A DNA stretch of 64,000 nucleotides from Alistipes sp. CHKCI003 (GCF_900021155.1 NZ_FCNT01000100.1:38312-102311); one strand, 5' to 3'; shown: positions 1-9,087, counted from the first letter of the stretch. A program made the numbers and translations. The notes: generated from the sequence alone by a model not told the origin.

Positions 1-2982
1 CATCAAGAGGACTTGCAACGCCGCTCTATATTGGAATTGCTTACAAGCAAACTTATTGATGATGGTATCCTATCTGGAAATGCAACAATAAAAGTCAAAG
101 GTGGAGGTACGAAAACCGTATCATGGTCTGAAAAGCTGAAATATTTATTAGCCCGTAAAACGGAGACCGTAACCGAAAAATATCCCCTTATCAGTAATGG
201 TATGGTTGCGGCATTTTTGGTTGCAGTTTTAACTCCGATATTTACATTTATTGCGTATGCAGTAAAACCTACACCCACAACATGGTGGTTTTCTTTATTG
301 TCTATTATCATAGCTGCACTGCCAGTTCTTATTGCATTGTGCGTTTGGAAATGGGCATATAGCAAAGATCATAAATATGGATGGAGTTATATGTTAGCTA
401 TTTATCAAGATAAAGTCGAAAAGGACGTTTGCTATGAGACTTTGAGCGAAGACGAACCAACGGTTTACGAGTTCAAAACATGGATGCAAGACATTTCTGA
501 TTTTATCAAGGAAAAAGGACAACGTAAATTAGTCCTTGTTTTTGACAACATGGATCGTCTCCCCGCTGAAAAAGTAAAAGAATTATGGTCTTCTATCCAT
601 ACGTTCTTCGCCGATAGCGGTTTTGAAAATGTTTGGGCTGTTATTCCTTTCGATGAAACACATTTAGCTTGTGCATTCGGAGATGAGACCGACGAACAAA
701 CGAAACAACTGACCAAGTATTTTATCAATAAAACTTTCCCTATTGTTTATCGTGTTGCTCCTCCTGTTATTACCGACTATCGAAGTATATTCAACAAACT
801 GTTTGTTGAAGCATTTGGAGAAACAGAAAATGAAGCGAAAGAAACTATAAATCGGATATTCAGATTGGTAAATCCTAATGCCAATGTTAGGGAAATTATA
901 TCATATATCAATGAGATGGTCGCTCTTAAACAAGAGTGGTGTAACGAAATTTTGATGATAAACATAGCATTGTTCTGTTTGAAGAAGACGGATATTCTGG
1001 CAAATCCAGTAGAACAAATATTGTCCGGCGACTATCTGAATGGCATTCAAACAATAATTAACAATGATCTGCAAACACAACGCGAAATTGCAGCTTTGGT
1101 ATATGGTGTCGATGTTGAAGATGCTCGACAAATTCCATTGAAAAAATATATTGAAGGCTGCATCAACGGAGAAGAAGACCACGACATAAATCAATATGCA
1201 GAGACTAATAAACAATTTGACACTGTATTAGAAGAAGTTATACAATGTATGGACAATGCGCTTATCGATAAGATTATACATTGTTTGCATAAATTAACTC
1301 GAAAGAGCGATGTTATTCTGCGTGTATGGCAAAGAATAGCACAATTGAAATTAAAAGAATCCATAGAGAAGCAGGTGTTCCCTGTCGAATACCAAGAACT
1401 GCTGTTGCATTTAGACACGGAAAGCCAAAACCATGTGATTGCTCAATTATATAAGAAGATAGTTCGGTTCAATGACTTCAATGGCGGCGACTATTTCAAA
1501 ACGTTAGATGCAATAGACAGGTTTATTGCGCAAAATAAGTTGGCGTGCGATTTTACGTCATTGATTGAAGCAAAAACAGTCAAGCCAAATACATTTATCG
1601 ATTATATTCAAGCTGCAAATGCAACAGATGCTGCCTATCGGGATAACGCGACAACTAAAGCATATAAATATTATCAAGTAGCAACAAATTCGGAGGCGCT
1701 CGATAATTATTTGGCAAACTTACTACCCGATAATTTCGACCATGCAGATATTGTAAAAACGTTAAAAGATAATTCTACCTATACGTTTCCAACGCTTTTG
1801 CAAGCGATCACGAATTGCATTGATGAACAGAATGTAAATAAAGATAATATAGGGGCTATATTTACAACCTATCGTTTATTGGCATCTGACGAAGAAAGAC
1901 CTTTACCTGTAACGTTAGATTCAACCTACATAAATCAGTTGCATTCTGAATTAGAAACTGATGGCCGAAACATTAAAGAGTCTGGATATTACGATTTAGT
2001 CGCCATGCAATTGGCACATGGTCATTCCGTTTCCTTAATAGAGGGTGGAGATATAAAATATGTTGCAGAACTCATGGACTATTATGTGGATCATGGAGAC
2101 TTATTAGTAAATAGTGTGGGATGGAATATACCGCTATTAAATGAAACACTACAATACATGGTAAATCATAAACTTGGCTATAAATTATTGCTCTCAGACA
2201 TATTGCCCCAATTTGAAGATATTAAGAACAGAATAGGTGTAACGGATGAGGTATTTATCGAGCATTTAGCAGAGTGGAATACCGATTTGGATAAGTATAT
2301 CACTAAGAACAATATTAAAGATGTAATTCCTGACGCATCTTTTTACGATTTGACCACTAAAATAAGCAATGTCCTGACCGATCATATCAATAAAATAGCG
2401 TTCGAAGCGTTGTCTGAAATAAGTGTTGATACATTATACGCCCAAAGAACAGCACATACATCATATTATTGGTTTGTCGCAATAAAACATTTACTGGCTA
2501 AAATCAAATCCTTGCCAGATAACTTGACTGAATTTGGCAAAAAGATTCTGATGGATATTGCTTCTGGAACTCAAAGTTTGAATCCTTTCCCTAATTGTTT
2601 CAAGAATATAGTTGAAAGATTGGATAAACGAAAAATTAAATCGACAGTTACCGATATAAGAAATGATTTCTGCATCGGTAAAAAGACTATCAATGCAATA
2701 AAGTTTCAATTTTTCGAAACATGGCTTAGATCGCATGGTAATTTGAAAAGTCAAGCTGGAGACGTTATTGATAAAATAGTGAAACCTGTAATTTCCGATG
2801 GGGCATGCCGTTCATTGATTCTGCAAAACAAAGATTTTTATATGGATTTAATAAATACAGCAGGGGATGATGCTTATGAATTGAAAAAGAGTCTCCGAAA
2901 CCTCATACAAAAAGATTCAGATCCGCAATTGGTTAAATTTGTCAATTCGATAGATTCAGTACCTGAGGTTGAAACCGCGTAA
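1..2982 (+). CDS. KAP-family P-loop NTPase, 5'-truncated by window edge
   Basis: The reading frame is open from the first base, so the N-terminus, which would include the Walker A loop, lies outside the window. Two membrane segments are visible in the first quarter (about 230-290 and 295-350 bp), separated by a short loop. They are followed by a Walker B-like strand, LVLVFDNMDRL, near 530 bp. Membrane segments placed inside the NTPase domain before Walker B are the hallmark of KAP NTPases. The remaining 700 or so residues are a helical region I do not recognise. KAP proteins include the phage-exclusion protein PifA, so a defence role is plausible but inferred. The gene is much more AT-rich than the tra genes and the host genes, which suggests separate acquisition. 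The stop codon lies just before the palindromic repeat at 2987. Confidence 0.7.
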   Translation, partial: HQEDLQRRSILELLTSKLIDDGILSGNATIKVKGGGTKTVSWSEKLKYLLARKTETVTEKYPLISNGMVAAFLVAVLTPIFTFIAYAVKPTPTTWWFSLLSIIIAALPVLIALCVWKWAYSKDHKYGWSYMLAIYQDKVEKDVCYETLSEDEPTVYEFKTWMQDISDFIKEKGQRKLVLVFDNMDRLPAEKVKELWSSIHTFFADSGFENVWAVIPFDETHLACAFGDETDEQTKQLTKYFINKTFPIVYRVAPPVITDYRSIFNKLFVEAFGETENEAKETINRIFRLVNPNANVREIISYINEMVALKQEWCNEILMINIALFCLKKTDILANPVEQILSGDYLNGIQTIINNDLQTQREIAALVYGVDVEDARQIPLKKYIEGCINGEEDHDINQYAETNKQFDTVLEEVIQCMDNALIDKIIHCLHKLTRKSDVILRVWQRIAQLKLKESIEKQVFPVEYQELLLHLDTESQNHVIAQLYKKIVRFNDFNGGDYFKTLDAIDRFIAQNKLACDFTSLIEAKTVKPNTFIDYIQAANATDAAYRDNATTKAYKYYQVATNSEALDNYLANLLPDNFDHADIVKTLKDNSTYTFPTLLQAITNCIDEQNVNKDNIGAIFTTYRLLASDEERPLPVTLDSTYINQLHSELETDGRNIKESGYYDLVAMQLAHGHSVSLIEGGDIKYVAELMDYYVDHGDLLVNSVGWNIPLLNETLQYMVNHKLGYKLLLSDILPQFEDIKNRIGVTDEVFIEHLAEWNTDLDKYITKNNIKDVIPDASFYDLTTKISNVLTDHINKIAFEALSEISVDTLYAQRTAHTSYYWFVAIKHLLAKIKSLPDNLTEFGKKILMDIASGTQSLNPFPNCFKNIVERLDKRKIKSTVTDIRNDFCIGKKTINAIKFQFFETWLRSHGNLKSQAGDVIDKIVKPVISDGACRSLILQNKDFYMDLINTAGDDAYELKKSLRNLIQKDSDPQLVKFVNSIDSVPEVETA

Positions 2983-2986
2983 GTAT

Positions 2987-3122
2987 TTGTCTAACAAGTC
3001 CGAATTTTACGATTTTACCCGTCAGAACTGAAGTGCCCCCCAAAAAAATTGTATCCAACTTTTGGGGGTCACTTCAAACTTCGATAGGGATAATTTTCAA
3101 TTTTGGGGACTTGTTAGACAGT
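2987..3122. repeat. Palindromic repeat (copy C) with a nested IS-end-like hairpin
   Basis: The outer arms GTCTAACAAGTC (2989-3000) and GACTTGTTAGAC (3108-3119) are inverted. The flanking inner bases match the repeats at 35400 and 58529. The centre differs: instead of the CCTGCCGG palindrome it carries a second hairpin at 3029-3076, with TGAAGTG/CACTTCA and CCCCCAAAA/TTTTGGGGG arms. The right arm overlaps the last codons and stop of the leftward mobC gene. It may also terminate both convergent genes. Confidence 0.75.
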
Positions 3123-5132
3123 CTCATTATCTGGTAGCAGTTTACACAGCACCGGATCGTTTTTGATACGCTCCAGTTCCTCCTGCACAATCTGCTTCAC
3201 CTCTTCCTTGATGCGCCGGTAGTTCGCCTGCACCGTTTCCTTCATGCGGTCGTTGCCGTCCTCGTCCGTGAAGTTTGTAATGACGGGAATTTTCTTGTAG
3301 GCACTTTCTTCCCGTTTCACCTTTTCGGCATCCACCACAATCTCGCAATGAAAAATCTTCTGCTCGATACGCTCGTTGAAGTTGTCGGATACAGAACCGA
3401 CAAACATTCCCTGCGTAAGCCCGGAAATCTTACTCGGTGGAATGAGCGCGTCCATCTGCGTGTTGATGGAGGTGGAAACATCCTGCCGGTTGATGGAGAT
3501 GGACTGCCGTTTCTGCAACACCTTACCGAACCGCTCGGAGAGCGTCTTGGCTGTTTCCCCCACCACCTGACCGGAGAAAATATTGCCGACAGTGTTCATC
3601 ACCACTTTCGCCTCTTTGTCCCCGTAGTCACGCACTAACTGGCTGAAATCCTGAAAGCCCAGACACACGGCAACCTTGTTGCTTCGGGCGGTAGCTATAA
3701 GATTGTCCAACCCTTTGAAGTATATTGTGGGCAACTCGTCGATGATGACCGATGACTTCAGCATCCCCTTCTTGTTGATGAGCTTCACGATACGGGAATT
3801 ATACAGACCGAGTGCCGCACCGTAGATATTCTGACGGTCGGGATTGTTACCCACGCAGAGGATTTTCGGCTCTTCGGGATTGTTGATGTCCAGCGTAAAC
3901 TCGCTGTCTGACATCACCCAGTAGAGCTGCGGTGAAATCATCCTCGAAAGCGGGATTTTTGCCGACGCTATCTGACCCATGAGCTGCTCCGCAGCCCCTC
4001 CAAGCCACGCATCCATGAACGGCGAAAGGTAGTTCTCCAGCTCCGGATAAGAGGTCAGTATCGGAAATATATCCTCGTAACGGCGGTTCAGAAACTCGAT
4101 AGCATGGGGAAACGTGCAAAACTTCCCGTTCTGATAGATTTTGAGATACCAGATAATACTGGCAAACAGAATGATAGGTGACTCCACGAAGAAGTCGCCC
4201 TGCTTTTGCACCCACGTTTTATTGAGGTTGAGCATTATTGTGTAGGCACTCTCATAGGCATCCGTAATATCTTCCATAAAATCCGGGTGAATGGGATTGC
4301 ACCGATGAGAGCGTCGCGGGTCGTCGAAGTTGATCACATAGAACTTCGGCTTTACCTTGTAGCCGTCCGGGTGGTTCAGCAAATGGTTGTAGGCAATAGT
4401 AGATAGGTCGGGATACTTGAAATCGTAGATGTATTGACTAAAGCCCTTTTCAATCTGTTGCTTGATAAAATTGTTTACCACGGCATAGGACTTGCCGCTG
4501 CCCGGCGTACCCAACACGATGGACGCACGGAAGGGATTAACTACATTGATCCAACCGTTGTTCCAGCGTTTCCTGTAATAGAAACGTGTCGGCAGATTGA
4601 CCGAATACTCGCTTTCGATAAGCCTCGTTTCCTGCATGAAACTCTCGTTCTCGTTGTTGAAAACATCCTCCATCAAATTGTGTTTCAACAGGCGGCTCAT
4701 CCACAGACCACCCATCAACAGGCAGACATAGCCCGTTCCAATGGTAAGGACATACAGTCCCGTCACCGCTTCAAGCGGCAGCGGCAGGGGCAGCAACCAC
4801 CAGTTCAGGAAAAACAGCACGAACCCGACGGCAAATGCTGTCCAGATTCTCCCCCAAGTGATTTTCTCACCCTTGACACCCTTCGTACCCAGACAGGACA
4901 AGGCAAGCAAAAGGACGGAAAACAGCTTCGTGTAGAGAATGGAATGGAACAGCCCCGCCGTGCGGTCGAAGTTCAGAAGGATTTTGTCCACCACGCCGAT
5001 GTTCACGCCCCACAGCCGGATGGCTTCGTAGCAGAACCAGTACACGTTCATGACCACTAAAATGATACTCACGGCACGCAGAAAATCCATGATTTTCGCC
5101 AATGCCCTCAAATCGTCTTCTTGTTGTGACAT
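3114..5132 (-). CDS. mobC: MobC/TraG-type coupling protein (T4CP), YWFCY-domain
   Basis: This is the type IV coupling ATPase that brings the relaxase-DNA complex to the transfer channel at the inner membrane. The N-terminal 145 residues contain about four membrane helices, and the family's signature YWFCY is at residues 31-35. Walker A is GTPGSGKS at 208-215 and Walker B is SVIIDE at 461-466, followed by the ARSNKVAV and GFQDFSQL segments typical of TraD/VirD4-like proteins. At 672 residues it is full length. The stop codon (complement of 3114-3116) falls inside the right arm of the palindromic repeat, so the last residues may have been altered by that element. A 30-bp gap separates it from mobB upstream, and they are probably one operon. 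Confidence 0.9.
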   Translation of the reverse strand: MSQQEDDLRALAKIMDFLRAVSIILVVMNVYWFCYEAIRLWGVNIGVVDKILLNFDRTAGLFHSILYTKLFSVLLLALSCLGTKGVKGEKITWGRIWTAFAVGFVLFFLNWWLLPLPLPLEAVTGLYVLTIGTGYVCLLMGGLWMSRLLKHNLMEDVFNNENESFMQETRLIESEYSVNLPTRFYYRKRWNNGWINVVNPFRASIVLGTPGSGKSYAVVNNFIKQQIEKGFSQYIYDFKYPDLSTIAYNHLLNHPDGYKVKPKFYVINFDDPRRSHRCNPIHPDFMEDITDAYESAYTIMLNLNKTWVQKQGDFFVESPIILFASIIWYLKIYQNGKFCTFPHAIEFLNRRYEDIFPILTSYPELENYLSPFMDAWLGGAAEQLMGQIASAKIPLSRMISPQLYWVMSDSEFTLDINNPEEPKILCVGNNPDRQNIYGAALGLYNSRIVKLINKKGMLKSSVIIDELPTIYFKGLDNLIATARSNKVAVCLGFQDFSQLVRDYGDKEAKVVMNTVGNIFSGQVVGETAKTLSERFGKVLQKRQSISINRQDVSTSINTQMDALIPPSKISGLTQGMFVGSVSDNFNERIEQKIFHCEIVVDAEKVKREESAYKKIPVITNFTDEDGNDRMKETVQANYRRIKEEVKQIVQEELERIKNDPVLCKLLPDNETV

Positions 5133-5162
5133 ACATTGATTTTTTAATTGTTGATACTCTGA

Positions 5163-6410
5163 TTACATACCCAAGCCCTTGCGTTTTTTCTTCTTTTTGC
5201 GCTTCATCGCCCGGATGAAAGCCTCTTCCTCGGCATCTACCGCCGGACCTTCGGGAGTGAGCAAGCCCATACCGCCCGATATATCTTCACTGTCGTAGGC
5301 GGTCTGCCCGTGTGCCTTGTCCGCAGCATCCACAGGGATGGATAGCGGTATCGGCGGTTGTCCGGCGTATGGCAGGGTGAAGTGTTCCTGCAAGGCATTC
5401 GCCGAAAGCTCCTTACCCATGCGCGAACCGTTCAGCACGCATCCCGTGCGGTGGTCGATGAAGGTAGCCCCATAGATGCGCCCTTCCTCTGTGTAGCGCA
5501 GTACGGTGTCGATGCCCTTCTCTTTGAGTTGGGATACAAATTTGTCCTTGTCATAAGTGCCTTGCAGCACGGAAAGGACGGTGCGTTTCGTCATGTCTGC
5601 CAGTTTCCTATCCTTGATTTCCGATTTGGAACGGACAAACTTCTTCTGTACGGCTTCATAGCCTGCGGACTTCCCGAAAAGCGAGGATTTGAACGGGTTG
5701 CCCACCTTGTTACCCTTGTCGTCCGTGACGGAATAGACCAGCCCGTGATACTCCCGTCCGCGCACGTTGCCCCTCGCTTCCTCCACCGTCATATTATATA
5801 AGGAAAGGAGCGCACGGTATTCGCCCATCGTCTGGAAACGGTACTGCCCATTCAGAGCCTTCACGGTGTTGCCTACCTGCTTCTTCACATCACCTGCCGA
5901 TGCGGCCACCTTGCGCAACGGATTATCCAATCTCTGATTTTTACGTTCTGCCGGATGCAATCCGTACTTCTGTTCCAGTTCCCTGCGGATACGGTCGCTG
6001 CGGCGGTAGAGAAAATCCCGGTTGAGCCTTTTCCCGTTCTCGTCCACGTTGACCGTCACGATGTGCAGGTGGTGGCGGTCGATGTCCTCGTGCTTGAATA
6101 CAAGATAAGGCTGGTTTCCGAAACCGAGTTTTTCCAGATACTCGCGGGCGATATTCTGCAACTCAATATCGGTCAGCACATCCTCCGGGTGCGGGTTGAG
6201 AGAGATATGCACCACCGGCTTCTCGATCTTCATCTGCGGTGGCAGGAAGGTGAGAAAACCCTCCATCGCCTTGCCTATGTCCACCGTTCCCGAACCGTCA
6301 TTGTAGATGCGGTTGGTGGTGAGAAGCCGCCCCTGCGCCTCGTTAATCTTCTCCCCGTTGTAGGCAATCGCGCCGTACAACGAACTTCCTACACTGATTT
6401 TTGCGACCAT
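5163..6410 (-). CDS. mobB: MobB relaxase (relaxase/mobilization nuclease)
   Basis: This relaxase nicks oriT and stays bound to the 5' end of the transferred strand. The three-histidine metal motif is clear as HEDIDRHHLHIV at residues 107-118. An early tyrosine in AIAYNG (Y17) is a reasonable nucleophile candidate. The C-terminus is very lysine-rich. It has 415 residues, normal for the Bacteroides MobB family. The start lies 22 bp inside the mobA gene, which indicates translational coupling. With mobA and mobC it forms the leftward mobilisation operon, transcribed away from the oriT-like region. Confidence 0.92.
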   Translation of the reverse strand: MVAKISVGSSLYGAIAYNGEKINEAQGRLLTTNRIYNDGSGTVDIGKAMEGFLTFLPPQMKIEKPVVHISLNPHPEDVLTDIELQNIAREYLEKLGFGNQPYLVFKHEDIDRHHLHIVTVNVDENGKRLNRDFLYRRSDRIRRELEQKYGLHPAERKNQRLDNPLRKVAASAGDVKKQVGNTVKALNGQYRFQTMGEYRALLSLYNMTVEEARGNVRGREYHGLVYSVTDDKGNKVGNPFKSSLFGKSAGYEAVQKKFVRSKSEIKDRKLADMTKRTVLSVLQGTYDKDKFVSQLKEKGIDTVLRYTEEGRIYGATFIDHRTGCVLNGSRMGKELSANALQEHFTLPYAGQPPIPLSIPVDAADKAHGQTAYDSEDISGGMGLLTPEGPAVDAEEEAFIRAMKRKKKKKRKGLGM

Positions 6411-6817
6411 TTTGCCTCCATTTCCCTTGAAAGTTCCACAATCCGGCGGCTCAGTTTCACGAGTTCGACGGTGTGTTGCTCTAATTTGTAGAGCAACGCC
6501 ATCGCCTTTTTCTCTGAAAAATGCAGCCTCAGTTCCTTCACGACTTGGTTGTAATTCGTACCCACGGCACGGAATTGTGCATGAAAATCCGACAGTTTGG
6601 TGTAATAGTCCACCAACGTCTTGTCCACCTTCAGCACCTTGAACGGTTGCCCGAAGAAGTGCGCTTTGAGGAAAACAGACCGTGCATAGACACCCGATTT
6701 TCCGAACATGGCGAGGAAACGGTTGTGTTCCTCCTCGTTGAAACGGACGGTGTACCGGTACACCGCCGGATCAAGTTTGGGATTTCTCCCTGATTTGCTT
6801 TTCCTTTTCTCTTTCAT
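6389..6817 (-). CDS. mobA: MobA relaxosome accessory protein
   Basis: A 142-residue basic protein with the layout of the MobA/MobC-type relaxosome accessory family. It has a lysine/arginine-rich N-terminus and an RHS-like beginning (VYRYTVRFNEEEHNRFLAMF). The central GTNYNQVVKELR segment is characteristic of this family, and the C-terminus is a helix likely to form a coiled coil. It should bind oriT DNA and help the relaxase. It is the first gene of the leftward mob operon and sits directly beside the inverted-repeat cluster proposed as oriT. Its 3' end overlaps mobB. Confidence 0.88.
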   Translation of the reverse strand: MKEKRKSKSGRNPKLDPAVYRYTVRFNEEEHNRFLAMFGKSGVYARSVFLKAHFFGQPFKVLKVDKTLVDYYTKLSDFHAQFRAVGTNYNQVVKELRLHFSEKKAMALLYKLEQHTVELVKLSRRIVELSREMEAKWSQKSV

Positions 6818-6932
6818 ATTACTTTGGATTTAGCGGATTGACGGCATAAGCCGCCGCTTCGGATTACAGCACCGCAGTTCTGAAAGGCTTCCCGACTTCG
6901 GAGGGAAAGCCCGCCCCCTGCAAGGGCAAGTG

Positions 6933-7020
6933 CTTTTCGTGGCTGCTCAAAATATTTTGAGCGGCTGAAAAGACATCTTGCTATGTTCAGGTGAACATAA
7001 AAATCCGTCAGGGGACGGAT
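6933..7020. other. Inverted-repeat cluster, candidate oriT
   Basis: Three inverted repeats follow each other between the divergent mob and tra operons. The first has arms CTTTTC (6933-6938) and GAAAAG (6967-6972) enclosing the perfect palindrome CTCAAAATATTTTGAG (6946-6961). The second is TATGTTCA (6982-6989) with TGAACATA (6992-6999). The third is ATCCGTC (7003-7009) with GACGGAT (7014-7020). In CTnDOT-type elements oriT lies next to mobA, so placing it here rests on position and structure. The nick site cannot be read from sequence alone. Confidence 0.55.
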
Positions 7021-7526
7021 TGGGAAAATACCTTTCAGGACTCCGGGCCGCGCGTCATCGGCGAACCCTGCTGTCCGGGTGCAAAGTTACGCCCTTAAAG
7101 CGGTATCGGACAGATGCTTGACCCGGTCAATGACTGCCAACCGGCGCAACGTGCCGCCACTTGCCGGAGAAGTGATACAGGTTCCAAAATATACTTGTTT
7201 ATTTGCAGCATGATTCAAGAAACGAACGATTTGAAGATATGATAAACGGAACATTCAAATACCCGGAAATCCGCTTCTTCGGATACTTGCCGAAACGGAT
7301 ACCCGAACCGTCGGAAACCCGGTTCTCCGACAATTCGGTGACGTATGGATTCAATGACTTCATGACGCAATGTCGTCAATCACCATTTGTCCGACGCACC
7401 GCTTCACCACAGAACCGGATACGCGACGACCCGCCTGCGTGTGTAGTCACGGAAGCGGATGGTGCGACAGCCAAATCCGTATGGAAACAGAAAAACAAAT
7501 CATCAACAATTAAAATAAATGGAACT
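7021..7526 (+). promoter_or_regulatory. traA leader region with hairpin
   Basis: This 500-bp stretch lies between the candidate oriT and the preferred traA start. TTTATTTG at 7198-7205 resembles the Bacteroidota -7 box (TAnnTTTG) with one mismatch and would give a leader of about 310 nt. Inside the leader, CCGAACCGTCGGA (7303-7315) pairs with TCCGACAATTCGG (7326-7338), and the loop itself is partly self-complementary. The traA frame stays open back to 7203, so an N-terminally extended TraA or a leader peptide cannot be excluded. A TAACTTTG box on the minus strand (complement of 7082-7089) could serve the mob operon. Confidence 0.4.
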
Positions 7527-8288
7527 ATGAGTAAGGAAATCTTCGTTGCATTCGCAACACAGAAAGGTGGCATCGGCAAATCCACTGTCACGGCACTTGC
7601 CGCCAGCTACCTGCACAACGTGAAAGGCTACAATGTCGCCGTCGTGGACTGCGACGACCCGCAGCACAGCATCCACGGGCTGCGCGAACACGAAATGGGG
7701 CTTATCGACAGCAGCACCTACTTCAAGGCTCTCGCTTGCGACCATTTCCGCCGGATCAAAAAGAACGCCTACACCATCGTCAAAAGCAATGCGGTGAACG
7801 CCCTCGACGATGCCGAGAGGATGATTGCCACTGAGGACGTGAAACCCGACGTGGTGTTCTTCGACATGCCCGGCACACTCCGAAGCAACGGCGTGATAAA
7901 GACGCTCTCGCAGATGGACTACATTTTCACTCCGCTGAGTGCCGACCGCTTTGTCGTGGAGAGTACCCTGAAATTCGTCACGATGTTCCGCGACAGGCTG
8001 ATGACTACCGGACAGGCGAAAACAAAGGGGCTGCATCTGTTCTGGACGATGGTGGACGGCAGGGAGAGGAACGACTTGTACGGCATCTACGAGGAAGTGA
8101 TAGCCGAAATGGGCTTTCCGGTACTTTCCACCCGCTTGCCCGACAGCAAGAAGTTCCGCCGTGACCTTTCGGAAGAGCGCAAGAGCGTTTTCCGCTCCAC
8201 CATCTTCCCGATGGACACGGCACTGCTGAAAGGGAGTGGCATCCGGGAGTTTTCCGAAGAGATAAGCGACATCATCAGACCGCAGTGA
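7527..8288 (+). CDS. traA: TraA, ParA-family ATPase
   Basis: This is a ParA/MinD-like ATPase of 253 residues with the deviant Walker A KGGIGKST at residues 13-20. An acidic VVDCDDPQHS strand follows, and VVFFDMPG acts as Walker B. It is the first gene of CTnDOT-type tra operons; its role is probably in regulating or positioning transfer rather than in the channel itself. I chose ATG 7527 because homology-like sequence (MSKEIFVAFATQKGG) begins there. The frame is open upstream to 7203, but that part looks non-coding. The stop overlaps the region just before the traB start. Confidence 0.85.
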   Translation: MSKEIFVAFATQKGGIGKSTVTALAASYLHNVKGYNVAVVDCDDPQHSIHGLREHEMGLIDSSTYFKALACDHFRRIKKNAYTIVKSNAVNALDDAERMIATEDVKPDVVFFDMPGTLRSNGVIKTLSQMDYIFTPLSADRFVVESTLKFVTMFRDRLMTTGQAKTKGLHLFWTMVDGRERNDLYGIYEEVIAEMGFPVLSTRLPDSKKFRRDLSEERKSVFRSTIFPMDTALLKGSGIREFSEEISDIIRPQ

Positions 8289-8290
8289 AC

Positions 8291-8731
8291 ATGGGCAGCA
8301 GGAAAGTGAACACGGAAGGCATCGACGAGGAACTGCTGTTAGCCTCCATCGGGCGGCGCACACAGGACGGGACACTGCGCCCCGCACAGGAAGTACCCGC
8401 AGCTGCACCGACCGAAGAGGACACCGCCGCACCGGAACCATCTCCTGTGCAACCCGTAACACGGGAAAAAGCGCAGAGGGAAAGTGGACGCCGGAAAAGG
8501 CAGGACGAGGACTACAACGAGCTATTCCTGCGCCGCAACGAGATAAAGACCCGCCAATGTGTCTATATCAGCCGTGACGTCCACGGCAAGATCCTCAGAA
8601 TCGTGAACGACATCGCCGGAGGGGAAATCTCAGTAGGCGGATATGTGGATACCGTGCTGCGCCAGCATCTGGAACAGCACAAGGAGAGAATCAACGAACT
8701 GTACAAGAAACAACGTGAAGATCTGATTTGA
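8291..8731 (+). CDS. traB: TraB, DUF3408 conjugal transfer protein
   Basis: A 146-residue soluble protein with a proline/glutamate-rich N-terminal half. Its C-terminal half, beginning about NELFLRRNEI, contains the TRQCVYISRDVHGKILRIVNDIAG segment. This matches the DUF3408 layout of CTnDOT TraB, probably a ribbon-helix-helix-like DNA-binding module. A GTG at 8285 overlapping the traA stop is an alternative start, but ATG 8291 is preferred. Its C-terminal half is similar in pattern to the next gene (LFIRDPEVKAREGKMAYVRPEYHERIMRI), so traB and traC look like paralogues from a duplication. No catalytic motif is visible. Confidence 0.78.
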   Translation: MGSRKVNTEGIDEELLLASIGRRTQDGTLRPAQEVPAAAPTEEDTAAPEPSPVQPVTREKAQRESGRRKRQDEDYNELFLRRNEIKTRQCVYISRDVHGKILRIVNDIAGGEISVGGYVDTVLRQHLEQHKERINELYKKQREDLI

Positions 8732-8733
8732 AA

Positions 8734-9087
8734 ATGGAAAAAGAAATGACACCGAATGAAAAAAGACCACAGCAAGACTGCGGAGGTATGTTTACCCAAG
8801 TGCAGGCGAGTGTGGAAATACTGTCGCCTGTCCCGGTAAGCGGCAAATGCAGTGAGAAGGACTATGAACGCCTGTTCATCCGCGACCCGGAAGTAAAGGC
8901 ACGTGAGGGGAAGATGGCGTATGTGCGCCCGGAGTACCACGAGCGTATCATGCGTATCACCCGTGTAATCGGGCATGACCGGCTTACGCTGTCCGCTTAC
9001 ATCGACCATGTGCTGACGCACCACTTCAACCAGTGCGAAGATGCGATAAAGAGCCTTTATGCCCGAAATTACAATTCAGTATTCTAA
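8734..9087 (+). CDS. traC: TraC, second DUF3408 protein
   Basis: A 117-residue protein whose C-terminal two-thirds repeats the traB pattern: an LFIRDPEVKAREGK segment, then a YVRPEYHERIMRITRVIG strand-helix unit, then LSAYIDHVLTHHF. It is therefore placed in DUF3408. ATG 8734 is used; the open frame begins at TTG 8728 and overlaps the traB stop. It overlaps the extended traD frame but not the preferred traD start. It is probably a small DNA-binding accessory of the transfer operon. The traC name follows gene order only. Confidence 0.72.
   Translation: MEKEMTPNEKRPQQDCGGMFTQVQASVEILSPVPVSGKCSEKDYERLFIRDPEVKAREGKMAYVRPEYHERIMRITRVIGHDRLTLSAYIDHVLTHHFNQCEDAIKSLYARNYNSVF

Noticed and set aside
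7203..7526. N-terminal extension of TraA by 108 codons
   Set aside because: ParA homology begins at 7527, and the upstream part contains a strong hairpin and no family sequence; retained as an alternative in the leader entry.
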